Shown: positions 45,310 through 55,421, counted from the stretch's first letter. The stretch is DNA of 64,000 nt from an uncultured Aquimarina sp. (GCF_947496855.1 NZ_CANMED010000001.1:1054001-1118000); one strand, 5' to 3'. The notes: generated by a model from the letters alone, not told the origin. Program-made: numbers and translations.

Positions 45310-45342
45310 AAAGCGAGATATATTAAAAATGATCTCGCTTTT
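45309..45342 (+). terminator. Terminator of the mini-ORF unit
   Basis: AAAAGCGAGAT (45309-45319) and ATCTCGCTTTT (45332-45342) form a perfect 11-base stem with a 12-base loop and a T-rich tail. It starts at the last base of the mini-ORF 2 stop codon. Confidence 0.88.
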
Positions 45343-45570
45343 CTATTTTTAGTCCTTGCTACTTTATCTTCTATTACAAAATTCCATATTCTTTCTTTTG
45401 TAATTATAGTTTTGGTTTTTAAACAAAGGGCAAAAAACAAAAACACATAAAACTACTTCCCTATAACTGTAGAAATTTTCGAAGAAAAATCGAGTTTAGT
45501 ATTAATAATGTAACGCATACCCTTAAAAAAGAAAGCATAATTTCATTAGAAATCTATATAAGGCGTAGCA

Positions 45571-46557
45571 TTATACAGAAAGTATATCTGAAATACGCAG
45601 TAATTCTTTATTAATACTATGATCTTCTTTTAATCCTTCATGAAAATTGGTTGAAACTATTTCATTATTAAGTATACCAACCATTACGTTTTCCTCTCCA
45701 TCCAATAAAGACTCTACCGCCTTTACACAGAGCCTACTGGCTAATGTTCTATCAAAACAAGAAGGAGTACCTCCTCGCTGCATGTGTCCTAGAACAGTTA
45801 CTCTTACATCATAATCTGGTAAATTCTCAGTAACATAATCAGCAAGTTCGTACACATTTTTTCCAATCTTATCACCTTCGCAAACAACTACAATACTAGA
45901 AGATTTACCTGAACGTTTACTTCGTTTTAAGGATTCTAGTAACCTATCTAGTCCTAAATCTTCTTCTGGAATTAGTATTTCCTCTGCTCCCGCTCCTACT
46001 CCAGTATTTAATGCTATAAATCCTGCATCACGTCCCATCACCTCTATAAAAAACAAACGATCGTGTGAACTAGCGGTGTCTCTGATCTTATCAATGGCTT
46101 CTACAACGGTATTCAGTGCAGTATCATATCCTATTGTAAAATTAGTACCTGCAATATCATTATCAATGGTTCCAGGAACGCCAATAATAGGAATATTGTG
46201 TTCTTTACTAAATATTTCACCACCTTTGAAAGTACCATCACCACCGATCAATATCATAGCATCAACCTCAGCTTTTTTGAGATTCTCTGCTGCTTTTTTT
46301 CTTCCTTCAGCTGTTCTAAACTCCTTAGAACGAGCTGATTTAAGGATCGTCCCGCCTGTACTTATTATATTACGTACACTTCTGGCATTGAGTTCACAGT
46401 AATCATTTTCTATCATTCCTTGATATCCTCGATAAAAACCAATACACTTTACATTGTAATATGAACAGGCACGAGCAACTGCTCGTATCGCAGCATTCAT
46501 CCCTGGAGAATCACCGCCAGAGGTCATTACTCCGATAGTTTTAATTTGTCTAGCCAT
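45571..46557 (-). CDS. pfkA: ATP-dependent 6-phosphofructokinase
   Basis: The 328-residue protein shows the PfkA markers GVMTSGGDSPGMNAAIRA, GGDGTFKGG, PGTIDNDI with the catalytic Asp, and MGRDAGFIAL. It phosphorylates fructose-6-phosphate to fructose-1,6-bisphosphate, the committed step of glycolysis. Length matches bacterial ATP-PFK (about 320). It lies 25 bases downstream of the tamB-like gene and probably follows it in one transcript. Confidence 0.97.
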   Translation of the reverse strand: MARQIKTIGVMTSGGDSPGMNAAIRAVARACSYYNVKCIGFYRGYQGMIENDYCELNARSVRNIISTGGTILKSARSKEFRTAEGRKKAAENLKKAEVDAMILIGGDGTFKGGEIFSKEHNIPIIGVPGTIDNDIAGTNFTIGYDTALNTVVEAIDKIRDTASSHDRLFFIEVMGRDAGFIALNTGVGAGAEEILIPEEDLGLDRLLESLKRSKRSGKSSSIVVVCEGDKIGKNVYELADYVTENLPDYDVRVTVLGHMQRGGTPSCFDRTLASRLCVKAVESLLDGEENVMVGILNNEIVSTNFHEGLKEDHSINKELLRISDILSV

Positions 46558-46582
46558 TTATTGTGTGTGAAATTTAATCAAA

Positions 46583-49500
46583 TTACTTATTCTTATCTGT
46601 AAAATTAATGAATTCTGGTGTGTCTATTTTGGTTGTATCTTGAATTTTTACAACCAAAGTATCTTTTTGTTTTTTAGCATTAAAAACCTTTTCCCAAAGT
46701 TCATTAAAATTATTGAAGTCAACAGAGTAAGAAATACCTAAACCTTGTTTATAACCTTGCGATTCACCTATAAATTGAATCTCATTCTGACGGTTAAAAA
46801 TCTTTCCTTTTAATGTTCCTTCCTCATTAAAGAGATATTCTACTTCAACATCTCCTGTCACTACAGATTCGCTAACTCCGCCAATAGGAACTCCTACTCG
46901 TCCATTAATAAGGATTTTATTATTGATCTGAGTAGAAACGGTAACTCCAAATTGGTCTGCAGCTTCTTGATCAACATTTCTATTTCCCTGAACATAGTTC
47001 ACACCTACTCTAAATTTATCATCATCACCAGAAAATATACCATTTACCAATCCTGCAGCTCGTTCAACCAGGTTTCCTGTTATAAACGTCGGATCTAGAT
47101 TCCCACTATAAAACTGTCCTTGGGTAACTAACGATAATGCTTGTAATTCTTTTGTCGCTTGGTCTTCTAATTGATATTCCAATTCACTCTTGGCAACAGA
47201 GCTTAAATTTGGTAATTCTATATTAAAATTAAGGTCTGGCTGTATTAATTCTCCATTTAGATCAACCACTACTTCTACAGGAATTTTTCGATTGATCGTA
47301 GCGTTCTCAAGTAACACTGCAGGATTAGCTTCGGTTTTATATACCGCACTTAAATTAAGCTTTGCTCTAGTTGGACTACCATCCCAGTTAATACTTCCCC
47401 CTGATCTTACTGTAAAATCTTTACCAACCAAAGCACCGTATCTAAAATTATAACTTCCTTCGTACGCCACAAAATCCCCCCACATATTAAACTTACCGTT
47501 TGTATTGATCTCTATAAGTAATGTCCCGGCTCCACGTCCTTTTAAAGAACTACCTGTTTTCTTATCTACAACAACTTCTACCAAAGCGTTATCATTAACG
47601 TCTAGATCAAAATTAAGCGCTAATCCTTTGATTTCTTTTAATATGATTTCTTTACCTTCTAAACGTGCTTTCTTTTCTTCGAGGGTTAAAAAATGAATAT
47701 AGGAGTTATCCCCAATCGATTCGGATTCATTTAATGGTATTTTAAAAATAGTTCCTTCTTCCGTGGTAGCATTTACATTGATAACTAAACCATCGGTAGG
47801 ACCTTTTATAGTTGCATCCCCACTAATAAAGCCTGTTCCATAATACAAGGACTCCTCATCTTCTTCTGTATCTAGTACCAATAATCTTTCATTAGCAGTT
47901 AGCTTAAGCCCCAGCTCCCATTTAGAAAAATGTTGATGACCAATAAATCCTCCTAAAATTCCTCTTGTATTATACTTTGTATCTGTAATATCTACATTAT
48001 CAAAATTAAAACGTTGTTCATTTAAGATAATTCTAGAATCATCATCGAAATCGAGATCCACGTTTAGGTATGGTACTTTTAACCCAGCTTCATTCAGTTT
48101 TAAAACCCCATCTATAGAAGGGTTTACATAATTTCCGGTCACTTTTGCATTACCTGTTACCAAACCTCTAAGATCTGATATCACAATTCCGCCCAATGCG
48201 CTAAATCCAGACATATCTAACTGATCCAAACTTACATCAATATTCATGTCCGGGTTATTATTAGACACATCAATAGATCCAATTGCAGAAAGTGTTTTTT
48301 CATTGTTCTTATTCACCAATCTGGTATTCACCTTATACTCTGTAAGCGACTCATTACCGGACACATTTACTCTCAGCTCTCCTAACTCCGAATCATTTAC
48401 AGCCAAATCATTAATGATTACCGTAGAGCTTGGGAAATAGACGCCCTTATCCTGAAGTACCGTTAGATCTCCATCTACTACTCCAGATAATTTTAGGTTT
48501 TCTATATATGGAGTAATCTTATTTAAATCAACATCCTCGAAGGTTGCCTTTATGTCTTTATTATTTTTACCCTCCATAACACCAGAAACACTTATTTGTT
48601 CTTCTTCATGTCTCAACAGGATTGATCGAATATCAATATTTTGAAAATTATTATCAAAAATGATTTTATTATTACTTTTACTTCTATTGGGATTTGCATA
48701 CCAGGTATATCCTTTAAAAGTAAAGTCTGATTTTTTAAATCCTATAACGGAATTATTATCTTCATTAATCGTATGATAAAATTCTAAGTTATAATTATCC
48801 ACATTATTCTTACCCCCTTTAAATTCTGATCGCATAAACAATGTGTCTTTTAGCGTCACATTAATCAAACTAAACTTAGACACATCATAATACTTAGTAT
48901 CGATGCTATCAATAGCTACGTATGTATTAAATAATGGGTTTTTATTATCCACTTGTATATCTACCTTTTTCATTAAGTTATCAAAAGCCTTAATTGATGG
49001 AGACTTAAAAGTTAGCTTAAATTCAGAGTCGTTACTTTCTACTTTACCTTTAATAAACGTATTAGGCGCGAACTCAATTTCCGGAAAAAACACATCTACA
49101 ATTTTATTATAAATCTTAAAATTGAATTCCATGAATTCATTATCTGTGATTTCTGTAGGTTCAAAATTGGTATATAAACTACCTATAGAATTACGAAATA
49201 AATCATATACATTCTCAAACCTAAAGACTCCCTTAACACTTCCATCAATAATATCCGGACTATTCATAGTAATAGTTCTTACATTTTGATCGTCAAAACT
49301 AGAAGTGATATCAAAATCATCAAAATAGTAACTTGCGTTTTGGTTTTTGTACAATGTTTTTTCGAAAGAAATTGTACCAAACGCATCATTAATTCCGGTT
49401 CCCTTCATTTTCATTATTACATCACCATTAAAAATCGACATACTATCTCTGGTGAAAATATTTAACTGCTTTAAATCTATATGATCTACGTTTGCGGCAA

Positions 49501-51010
49501 AATCATAATTATTAATTTCCTTTGATAAATCAGCCACCCCATTGAAAGTAAATTTCACATTAGGATCATCAGAAATTAATTTTCCATCAAAAACAGGATC
49601 TTTTAGATTTCCAAACACATTCAGATTAGTGTAAGAATATCCGTTAAATTCTAACTTTCTTATATCTCCTTCTAATTTTGTGTCAAGATTTTTCAAGGTA
49701 AATCCACTTCCATCAACGTGGATATCAAAAGCGGCATTTCCTAGATTTTTTTTACTTAATAATTGTCCAATATTAAAATTACTAGAAATAACATTTCCAT
49801 TGTATGTTGCTTCTTTTACATTATCAAGATTCCCTAATAAAACAAAAGCATTGATTTTTCCTAATTGAGAATAGAAATCCATGTCTACGTCAACATCCTT
49901 GATAGTAACAATGGTAGTTCCTACACCTTTTACGCTTCCTAATTGATATAACTGTTTTGGCAATGATTCTCCTAAAATCCCTGGCAGTAAATTAACAAGG
50001 TCGTAATAATTAGTTGTTAAGTTCGTTAAATCCCCATCCAATCGAAACTTAGAAGCATTCGTCACCGCATTTCGTATTCTAATATCTCCTTGAATTATAG
50101 ATCTATCTAATCCTGTAATGTTTGAGTTTAATATTTTAAAATCATTAAGAGTACCTTTTACAGTAGTGTTTTTCAGTATTAAATCTTCATTATCACCAAA
50201 CTCTTTATAAAAAGGTATTAAATCATTGGTTGAGATAGTAGCTTTTGTAAAATCAGCATTAATATTCACACTATTCTCAAAATCTACAAGTCCTCCTCTT
50301 TTATATGAAAACACAATTTCACCCTCTACCTTAGAATCCACTGTTTCTATAAGTAATTCACGAAACTTCATTTCAGTAGGTGTAATCGAAAACCCCGTTT
50401 TTAAATTAGAAACATTCAACCCTCTATGGTCCTTAAATGAAAGTACATTAGTTGTAATATAAAAATCTTCTCCATCTACTTTTAAGCTTTCTGCATCTAA
50501 GGTAATATCTCTTAATACGACAATTCTGGGAGTGTTTAGATTTTCATCTAAATAACTAAACTTACTATCCTCCATAGTAACATTCCCAGTGGTCAATAAA
50601 AACTTTGTTTTTGATGTAGAAGTTTTACCTCTATTAAATTTTCTAACAAAAGTCATTAGGTTATCACTACGCTCATCCTTGTACATTTTCATTCTAAATG
50701 TGAGATCATTTATAGCAACGTTCCCTAATTCTGGCCGACCTTTAGAAATCTCCCTAATATTTAGAATTGAAGTCGCAATGCTTTGAGCATATATTAAAGT
50801 ATCTTGATGATGATCTTTTACAAAAATTTCTTTGAGATTAATATCTCCAGAATACGTTAACCCTACACGACCTATGTTTATATCTACACCATATTCATTA
50901 TTAAGGTAATTCGTGACTTTTCTACCAAAAAAAGTTTGAACTGCAGGAATGGAAAATAAGATCACCAGTAGTATAAATAGCGAAATAAGGGTAAGTAAAA
51001 CCCTCTTCAA
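46583..51010 (-). CDS. tamB: TamB-like outer-membrane assembly/lipid transport protein
   Basis: The 1475-residue protein begins with one membrane helix (about 6-23), then a very long beta-rich stretch, and ends in a DUF490/TamB domain (about 1100-1440). The C-terminal domain contains FNMWGDFVAYEGSYNFRYG and GVNYVQGNRN. TamB-like bridges carry lipids or help insert barrels between the inner and outer membranes. The listed start is a TTG at 51010. The frame is open further upstream without an ATG, so the exact N-terminus is uncertain. It diverges from tsaD and is followed by pfkA. Confidence 0.92.
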   Translation of the reverse strand: MKRVLLTLISLFILLVILFSIPAVQTFFGRKVTNYLNNEYGVDINIGRVGLTYSGDINLKEIFVKDHHQDTLIYAQSIATSILNIREISKGRPELGNVAINDLTFRMKMYKDERSDNLMTFVRKFNRGKTSTSKTKFLLTTGNVTMEDSKFSYLDENLNTPRIVVLRDITLDAESLKVDGEDFYITTNVLSFKDHRGLNVSNLKTGFSITPTEMKFRELLIETVDSKVEGEIVFSYKRGGLVDFENSVNINADFTKATISTNDLIPFYKEFGDNEDLILKNTTVKGTLNDFKILNSNITGLDRSIIQGDIRIRNAVTNASKFRLDGDLTNLTTNYYDLVNLLPGILGESLPKQLYQLGSVKGVGTTIVTIKDVDVDMDFYSQLGKINAFVLLGNLDNVKEATYNGNVISSNFNIGQLLSKKNLGNAAFDIHVDGSGFTLKNLDTKLEGDIRKLEFNGYSYTNLNVFGNLKDPVFDGKLISDDPNVKFTFNGVADLSKEINNYDFAANVDHIDLKQLNIFTRDSMSIFNGDVIMKMKGTGINDAFGTISFEKTLYKNQNASYYFDDFDITSSFDDQNVRTITMNSPDIIDGSVKGVFRFENVYDLFRNSIGSLYTNFEPTEITDNEFMEFNFKIYNKIVDVFFPEIEFAPNTFIKGKVESNDSEFKLTFKSPSIKAFDNLMKKVDIQVDNKNPLFNTYVAIDSIDTKYYDVSKFSLINVTLKDTLFMRSEFKGGKNNVDNYNLEFYHTINEDNNSVIGFKKSDFTFKGYTWYANPNRSKSNNKIIFDNNFQNIDIRSILLRHEEEQISVSGVMEGKNNKDIKATFEDVDLNKITPYIENLKLSGVVDGDLTVLQDKGVYFPSSTVIINDLAVNDSELGELRVNVSGNESLTEYKVNTRLVNKNNEKTLSAIGSIDVSNNNPDMNIDVSLDQLDMSGFSALGGIVISDLRGLVTGNAKVTGNYVNPSIDGVLKLNEAGLKVPYLNVDLDFDDDSRIILNEQRFNFDNVDITDTKYNTRGILGGFIGHQHFSKWELGLKLTANERLLVLDTEEDEESLYYGTGFISGDATIKGPTDGLVINVNATTEEGTIFKIPLNESESIGDNSYIHFLTLEEKKARLEGKEIILKEIKGLALNFDLDVNDNALVEVVVDKKTGSSLKGRGAGTLLIEINTNGKFNMWGDFVAYEGSYNFRYGALVGKDFTVRSGGSINWDGSPTRAKLNLSAVYKTEANPAVLLENATINRKIPVEVVVDLNGELIQPDLNFNIELPNLSSVAKSELEYQLEDQATKELQALSLVTQGQFYSGNLDPTFITGNLVERAAGLVNGIFSGDDDKFRVGVNYVQGNRNVDQEAADQFGVTVSTQINNKILINGRVGVPIGGVSESVVTGDVEVEYLFNEEGTLKGKIFNRQNEIQFIGESQGYKQGLGISYSVDFNNFNELWEKVFNAKKQKDTLVVKIQDTTKIDTPEFINFTDKNK

Positions 51011-51026
51011 TATTTTCCCGAATTTT

Positions 51027-51053
51027 TTGATACGTTTTATTGTTTTAACTTTG
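51027..51053 (+). promoter_or_regulatory. Promoter of tsaD
   Basis: TTG (51027-51029), preceded by a T run, and TAACTTTG (51046-51053) with a 16-base spacer match the Bacteroidetes promoter form, with a slightly short spacer. It lies 38 bases before the tsaD start. Confidence 0.55.
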
Positions 51054-51091
51054 CTGACAATATTAACAATTTCTATGCCCTTTTCCTCATA

Positions 51092-52114
51092 ATGAGCTCA
51101 CAAAATGTATACATCTTAGGTATTGAATCTTCTTGCGATGATACCTCTGCCTCTATATTATGCAACGGTACTGTATTATCAAATGTTGTTGCTACGCAAA
51201 AAATTCACGAACAATATGGTGGTGTCGTCCCTGAATTAGCTTCCAGAGCACATCAACAAAACATTGTTCCTGTAATTGATCAAGCCATAAAACAGGCAAA
51301 TATTGATAAATCTGATCTAAGTGCTATTGCATTTACTAGTGGCCCCGGTTTAATGGGTTCTTTACTCGTTGGGACTTCATTCGCAAAGTCATTAGCATTA
51401 GCCTTGGACATTCCTCTAATTGATGTCAATCATATGCAGGCACACATTCTGGCGCATTTTATTGATGAAGACGAATTTGAAAAACCTGATTTTCCATTCC
51501 TTGCATTAACAATTAGTGGGGGGCATACTCAAATCGTGAGAGTTAATGACCATTTTGATATGGAAATTATTGGAGAAACCATCGATGATGCTGTAGGAGA
51601 AGCATTTGATAAAAGTGCCAAAATATTAGGACTTACCTATCCTGGAGGACCTTTAATAGATAAACATGCTCGATCTGGAAATCCTAAAGCATTTCCATTT
51701 ACGAAGCCACGTGTAGATGGATTGAATTTTAGTTTTAGTGGACTTAAAACTGGAATATTATATTTTGTTCAAAAACAGGTAAAAGAAGACCCTAACTTTA
51801 TAAAAGAAAATCTAGAAGATGTTTGCGCATCTATCCAATATACAATTATCAATATCCTAATGGATAAGTTAAAAAAAGCCTCTAAAGAAACTGGAATAAA
51901 ATCCATTGCGATAGGTGGTGGTGTATCTGCCAACTCAGGAATACGAAAAGCCCTGAAAGAAGGAGAACATAAGTATGGTTGGAAAACTTTTGTACCAAAA
52001 TTTGAATACACCACCGATAATGCAGCTATGATAGGAATCGTTGGGTATTTAAAATATCTTAAAAAAGATTTCACTGATATGGATGTTGTGGCTAAAGCCA
52101 GAAGCAAGTTTTGA
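51092..52114 (+). CDS. tsaD: tRNA threonylcarbamoyl transferase TsaD
   Basis: The 340-residue protein has the TsaD/Kae1 features ILGIESSCDDTSASI, the HMQAH metal site, LALTISGGHTQI and GGGVSANSGIR. It adds the threonylcarbamoyl group to A37 of ANN-decoding tRNAs, in the cytoplasm, with TsaB and TsaE. The ATG at 51092 is preceded by a good promoter. It diverges from tamB and is followed by rsmE. Confidence 0.97.
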   Translation: MSSQNVYILGIESSCDDTSASILCNGTVLSNVVATQKIHEQYGGVVPELASRAHQQNIVPVIDQAIKQANIDKSDLSAIAFTSGPGLMGSLLVGTSFAKSLALALDIPLIDVNHMQAHILAHFIDEDEFEKPDFPFLALTISGGHTQIVRVNDHFDMEIIGETIDDAVGEAFDKSAKILGLTYPGGPLIDKHARSGNPKAFPFTKPRVDGLNFSFSGLKTGILYFVQKQVKEDPNFIKENLEDVCASIQYTIINILMDKLKKASKETGIKSIAIGGGVSANSGIRKALKEGEHKYGWKTFVPKFEYTTDNAAMIGIVGYLKYLKKDFTDMDVVAKARSKF

Positions 52115-52176
52115 TCATAATATTATGCACAAAGCATAAAGTAAAGTGTATTAAATATTGAGTAGCCAAAAGCTCA

Positions 52177-52200
52177 AATAATAATAATAATAATAATAAT
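52177..52200. repeat. (AAT)8 trinucleotide repeat
   Basis: Eight perfect AAT units lie in the gap between tsaD and rsmE, 50 bases before the rsmE start. Such a tract can slip in length. It could change promoter spacing or simply be neutral. Confidence 0.9.
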
Positions 52201-52249
52201 ACTTAGTTACTTTTAATTTAATATATAACTAGTAACCGTCTATAATAAT

Positions 52250-52954
52250 ATGCAATTATTCTATAGCAAAGATATTACAGAAACTACTAGAGAATTTGAG
52301 TTCTCTAGAGAGGAAAGCAAACACATTTCTAAAGTATTAAGAAAAAAGGAAGGTGATGCACTTCAGATCACAAATGGGTTTGGATTACTTTGCAAAGGAG
52401 AAATAACTTTTTCTAGTCCCAATAAATGCATTATACAATTAGAGCATAAAGAATTCCAAACCCCTAAAAACTATAGATTACATCTTGCAGTTGCACCAAC
52501 TAAAATGAATGATCGGTATGAATGGTTTTTGGAAAAAGCTACCGAAATTGGCATTGACGAAATCACACCAATAATTTGTGATCATAGTGAGAGAAAAGTT
52601 ATAAAATTAGAACGTTTCGAGCGTATTTTACAGAGCGCTATGAAACAGTCTTTACAAAATTATTTACCAAAATTAAATCCTGCAATTTCATTTTTGGATT
52701 TTATCCAAAAAGAAAATAATGATCAATTACTTATTGCGCATTGTGAAGAAACAAAAAAGCAATCATTAAAAGATACATTGACTATAAAAAACAGTACTAC
52801 TATATTAATTGGTCCTGAAGGTGATTTTTCTAATAAAGAGATTAAAAAAGCAATAAAGGTGGGATATAAACCTGTTACTTTAGGAGAAACTAGGCTCAGA
52901 ACAGAAACTGCAGCTATTGTCGCTGTGCATAGTGTCGCTTTTCTAAATTCATAG
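52250..52954 (+). CDS. rsmE: 16S rRNA m3U1498 methyltransferase RsmE
   Basis: The 234-residue protein has an N-terminal PUA-like part (HISKVLRKKEGD) and the SPOUT core with KATEIGIDEITPI and LIGPEGDFS plus LGETRLRTETAAI, the SAM-binding knot. It methylates U1498 of 16S rRNA. Length is normal. It follows tsaD by 135 bases, with an (AAT)8 tract between. Confidence 0.96.
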   Translation: MQLFYSKDITETTREFEFSREESKHISKVLRKKEGDALQITNGFGLLCKGEITFSSPNKCIIQLEHKEFQTPKNYRLHLAVAPTKMNDRYEWFLEKATEIGIDEITPIICDHSERKVIKLERFERILQSAMKQSLQNYLPKLNPAISFLDFIQKENNDQLLIAHCEETKKQSLKDTLTIKNSTTILIGPEGDFSNKEIKKAIKVGYKPVTLGETRLRTETAAIVAVHSVAFLNS

Positions 52955-53302
52955 CGTTTATCGTATAGTAATAAAAGAGGCTTGTTTCTATCTAATCACA
53001 ATAATTTTTTTTTGAATATCTGTAATTCATCATAATCCTGTGATGCTTGCTATCAATAGTCTATCGAATAGTTTTCTCCAAAATATCTTCTATCCGGTTT
53101 ATAAATAAACTCATGAAGGTATAGCCAAAGATATTTCCCTTTTGAATACTTTTCGCTTACGCGAGGCTCTCTCATTTTTTTAATAATACGACTAATTCTT
53201 AAAAAATTATCATAAAAAGTATCAATTGTTAGGTAACATTTTGCAAAGCTATGACACATAATATTGAACACTAAACTTTTTATTCAATTATTATAACTTA
53301 TT
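52955..53302. other. Gap after rsmE, possible small gene only
   Basis: About 350 AT-rich bases. Besides a possible 72-codon minus-strand frame (53053-53271), no RNA gene, repeat or clear terminator was recognised. Confidence 0.5.
53053..53271 (-). CDS. Small open frame, possible gene or fragment
   Basis: 72 codons from an ATG at 53271, with a basic, aromatic-rich tail (KGKYLWLYLHEFIYKPDRR). The composition looks more protein-like than chance frames nearby, but no family is recognised and no promoter was seen. It may be a gene remnant. Confidence 0.3.
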   Translation of the reverse strand: MFNIMCHSFAKCYLTIDTFYDNFLRISRIIKKMREPRVSEKYSKGKYLWLYLHEFIYKPDRRYFGENYSIDY

Positions 53303-55360
53303 ATGAAAAAAAAATATCTTTTATTTTTTATGGCTGTTTATGCTATAACATCTTTTGGACAAGTTCCAATTATTACGACTATTGTAGATGGAGATTGTTC
53401 TGGAGGAAATCCTAAACTATTAGAAATTTATGCTGATGGAATGGTAGATTTCTCATTATACTCTTTGGAAAATCAAATTAACGCAGGAACAACATTTGGA
53501 AACACTCAAGATCTTTCTGGTTTTGGTATTGTTACAGATGGTTTTGTTTATGTAACAACTGCAGGTAGTGCGGCTAGTATATCAACTGAATTTCCTTCTT
53601 TAGTTTCTGCTAATATCATAACATCTGGAACCATGAATGTTAATGGAAACGATAGAGTTAAAATTATACTTAATAGCTCTGGTGCAACAGTTGATCAATA
53701 TGGTGTAGATGATACAGATGGAACTGGAACTACATGGGAAAATGCTGATTCTTATGCTAAACGAGTTGACGGTACCGGACCTGATGCTGGTTTTACAGAA
53801 GTAAACTGGACTATACCAGGAGTAAGGTCATTAAACAATCTTGGAACTTGTCAAGGTGGGACTGATACTTTTGAAACTCTCATAAGTGGTATCGGAACAT
53901 ATTCCACAACTGCATCCACAACACCAACTATAAATGTTGGCGGTGCAGTTTCTGGATTGGATTATTTTGAAGCAAATGGTCCTTCTACTGAGGACACTTT
54001 TACAGTTTCCGGAACTAACCTTACAGCAGATCTTACAGTGGCAGCACCTATGAATTTTGAAATTTCACTAACTACAGGAACAGGTTTCGGATCTTCTGCT
54101 GCAATTACACCGACTACAGGAACTGTAGCTACTACCACTGTTTTTGTGCGTTTGGTAACAGGTTTAACATCTAATTCCTATATGGGAGATGCTACCGCAT
54201 CATCTGCTGGAGCTACTAATCAAACTGTACCATTGAGCGGAACTGTTTCTCCAGCTGATCCTCAATTTACGATTAACGGATTTATTGATGATTTTACATA
54301 TTTCGAAGGAGCAGATCCTTCTGCTGAAGATAGTTTTAATGTAGAAGGTTTATTTCTTACTGATGATATTACAATAACTGCACCTGCTAATTTTGAGGTA
54401 TCTCTTACTTCGGGAACTGGTTTTGGATCTTCTGTTGCTATCACACCCAATATGGGAACAGTAAATAGTATTGAAGTTTTCGTAAGAATGATATCTGGTC
54501 TAACGGCTAATACTTATGCTGGGGATATTACAATATCTTCTGCAGGTGCAATAGACCAAACGATTGGATTAACTGGTACAGTATCTCCGATTGCTGTATG
54601 TGCAAATGTTGGTGATATTATCATCACAGAAATAATGCAAAATCCCGTTTCTGATGGAGATGATCCTAACGGAGAATATTTCGAATTATACAATACTACA
54701 GCAAGTCCTATTGATATAGCTAGCTGGACTATTAAAGATGATGATGGTATCAATGATCTTCACGTAATAGCAAATTCTTTAATTATCCCTGCAAATGGAT
54801 ATATTGTTATTGGAGATCCTAATGGTAGTATTACTTTAGATTATGCATATTCAGCTCGTGATATATTTTTAGGAAACGGTACCGATGGCCTCATTATCGA
54901 ATGTAACTCTACTGTAATCGATCAAGTTATTTGGGATAATGGAGCAACTTTTCCTGATCCTACAGGAGCAAGTATGGAGTTATCTGTTAACGACTTAAAT
55001 AGCATTGCTAATGATGATGGAGCAAATTGGACTGAAGCTATTACGGCATTTGGTAGTGGTGACTTAGGTACCCCAGGTGATGTTAATGATAACGCAAGTA
55101 CGCTATCGGTTGATTCATTTGATCAACCTACAGATAACTTCGCCATATCTCCCAACCCTACAAACACAGGTTTTGTAAACATTACTACAAAATCTAGCAC
55201 TTCTGTTAATATTAGCGTGTTCGATTTGTTAGGAAAACAGGTTATTTCTAAAACTTTAAGTGATACTCGTTTAAATGTATCATACCTAAATACTGGTATT
55301 TACATTATAAGACTAGATCAAAACGGTACATCAATTACTAAAAAATTAGTAATCGAATAA
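53303..55360 (+). CDS. Secreted T9SS substrate with lamin-tail domain and tandem beta repeats
   Basis: The 685-residue protein has a signal peptide (ending SFGQ, residue 19). A lamin-tail-like N-terminal part (about 22-180) is followed by two ~100-residue repeats (about 215-315 and 325-425). These share FEISLTTGTGFGSSAAITP and FEVSLTSGTGFGSSVAITP blocks. A canonical lamin-tail domain (about 440-580) has IIITEIMQNP and GEYFELYNT. The C-terminus (about 610-685) is a type A T9SS sorting domain with FAISPNPTN, ISVFDLLGKQV and GTSITKKLVIE. It is therefore exported and probably fixed to the cell surface. No enzyme domain is present; adhesion or matrix roles are possible. It converges with the acetyltransferase gene. 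Confidence 0.88.
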   Translation: MKKKYLLFFMAVYAITSFGQVPIITTIVDGDCSGGNPKLLEIYADGMVDFSLYSLENQINAGTTFGNTQDLSGFGIVTDGFVYVTTAGSAASISTEFPSLVSANIITSGTMNVNGNDRVKIILNSSGATVDQYGVDDTDGTGTTWENADSYAKRVDGTGPDAGFTEVNWTIPGVRSLNNLGTCQGGTDTFETLISGIGTYSTTASTTPTINVGGAVSGLDYFEANGPSTEDTFTVSGTNLTADLTVAAPMNFEISLTTGTGFGSSAAITPTTGTVATTTVFVRLVTGLTSNSYMGDATASSAGATNQTVPLSGTVSPADPQFTINGFIDDFTYFEGADPSAEDSFNVEGLFLTDDITITAPANFEVSLTSGTGFGSSVAITPNMGTVNSIEVFVRMISGLTANTYAGDITISSAGAIDQTIGLTGTVSPIAVCANVGDIIITEIMQNPVSDGDDPNGEYFELYNTTASPIDIASWTIKDDDGINDLHVIANSLIIPANGYIVIGDPNGSITLDYAYSARDIFLGNGTDGLIIECNSTVIDQVIWDNGATFPDPTGASMELSVNDLNSIANDDGANWTEAITAFGSGDLGTPGDVNDNASTLSVDSFDQPTDNFAISPNPTNTGFVNITTKSSTSVNISVFDLLGKQVISKTLSDTRLNVSYLNTGIYIIRLDQNGTSITKKLVIE

Positions 55361-55369
55361 ACATTTTTT

Positions 55370-55421
55370 AATCTGTCTAGTCCTAAATAATCGATACTGA
55401 TTATTTAGGACTAGACAGATT
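55370..55421. terminator. Bidirectional terminator, 23-base perfect inverted repeat
   Basis: The arms at 55370-55392 and 55399-55421 are perfectly complementary over 23 bases with a 6-base loop. It sits between the convergent T9SS-substrate and acetyltransferase genes and would stop transcription from both sides. Confidence 0.9.

Larger units (their letters stand above)
44932..45570. other. Intergenic region with a small transcription unit
   Basis: The first ~130 bases are AT-rich and hold nothing recognised. A separate unit (45067-45342) follows with a promoter-like box, two mini-ORFs and a terminator. The last 230 bases, to the end of pfkA, show no gene. Confidence 0.6.
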
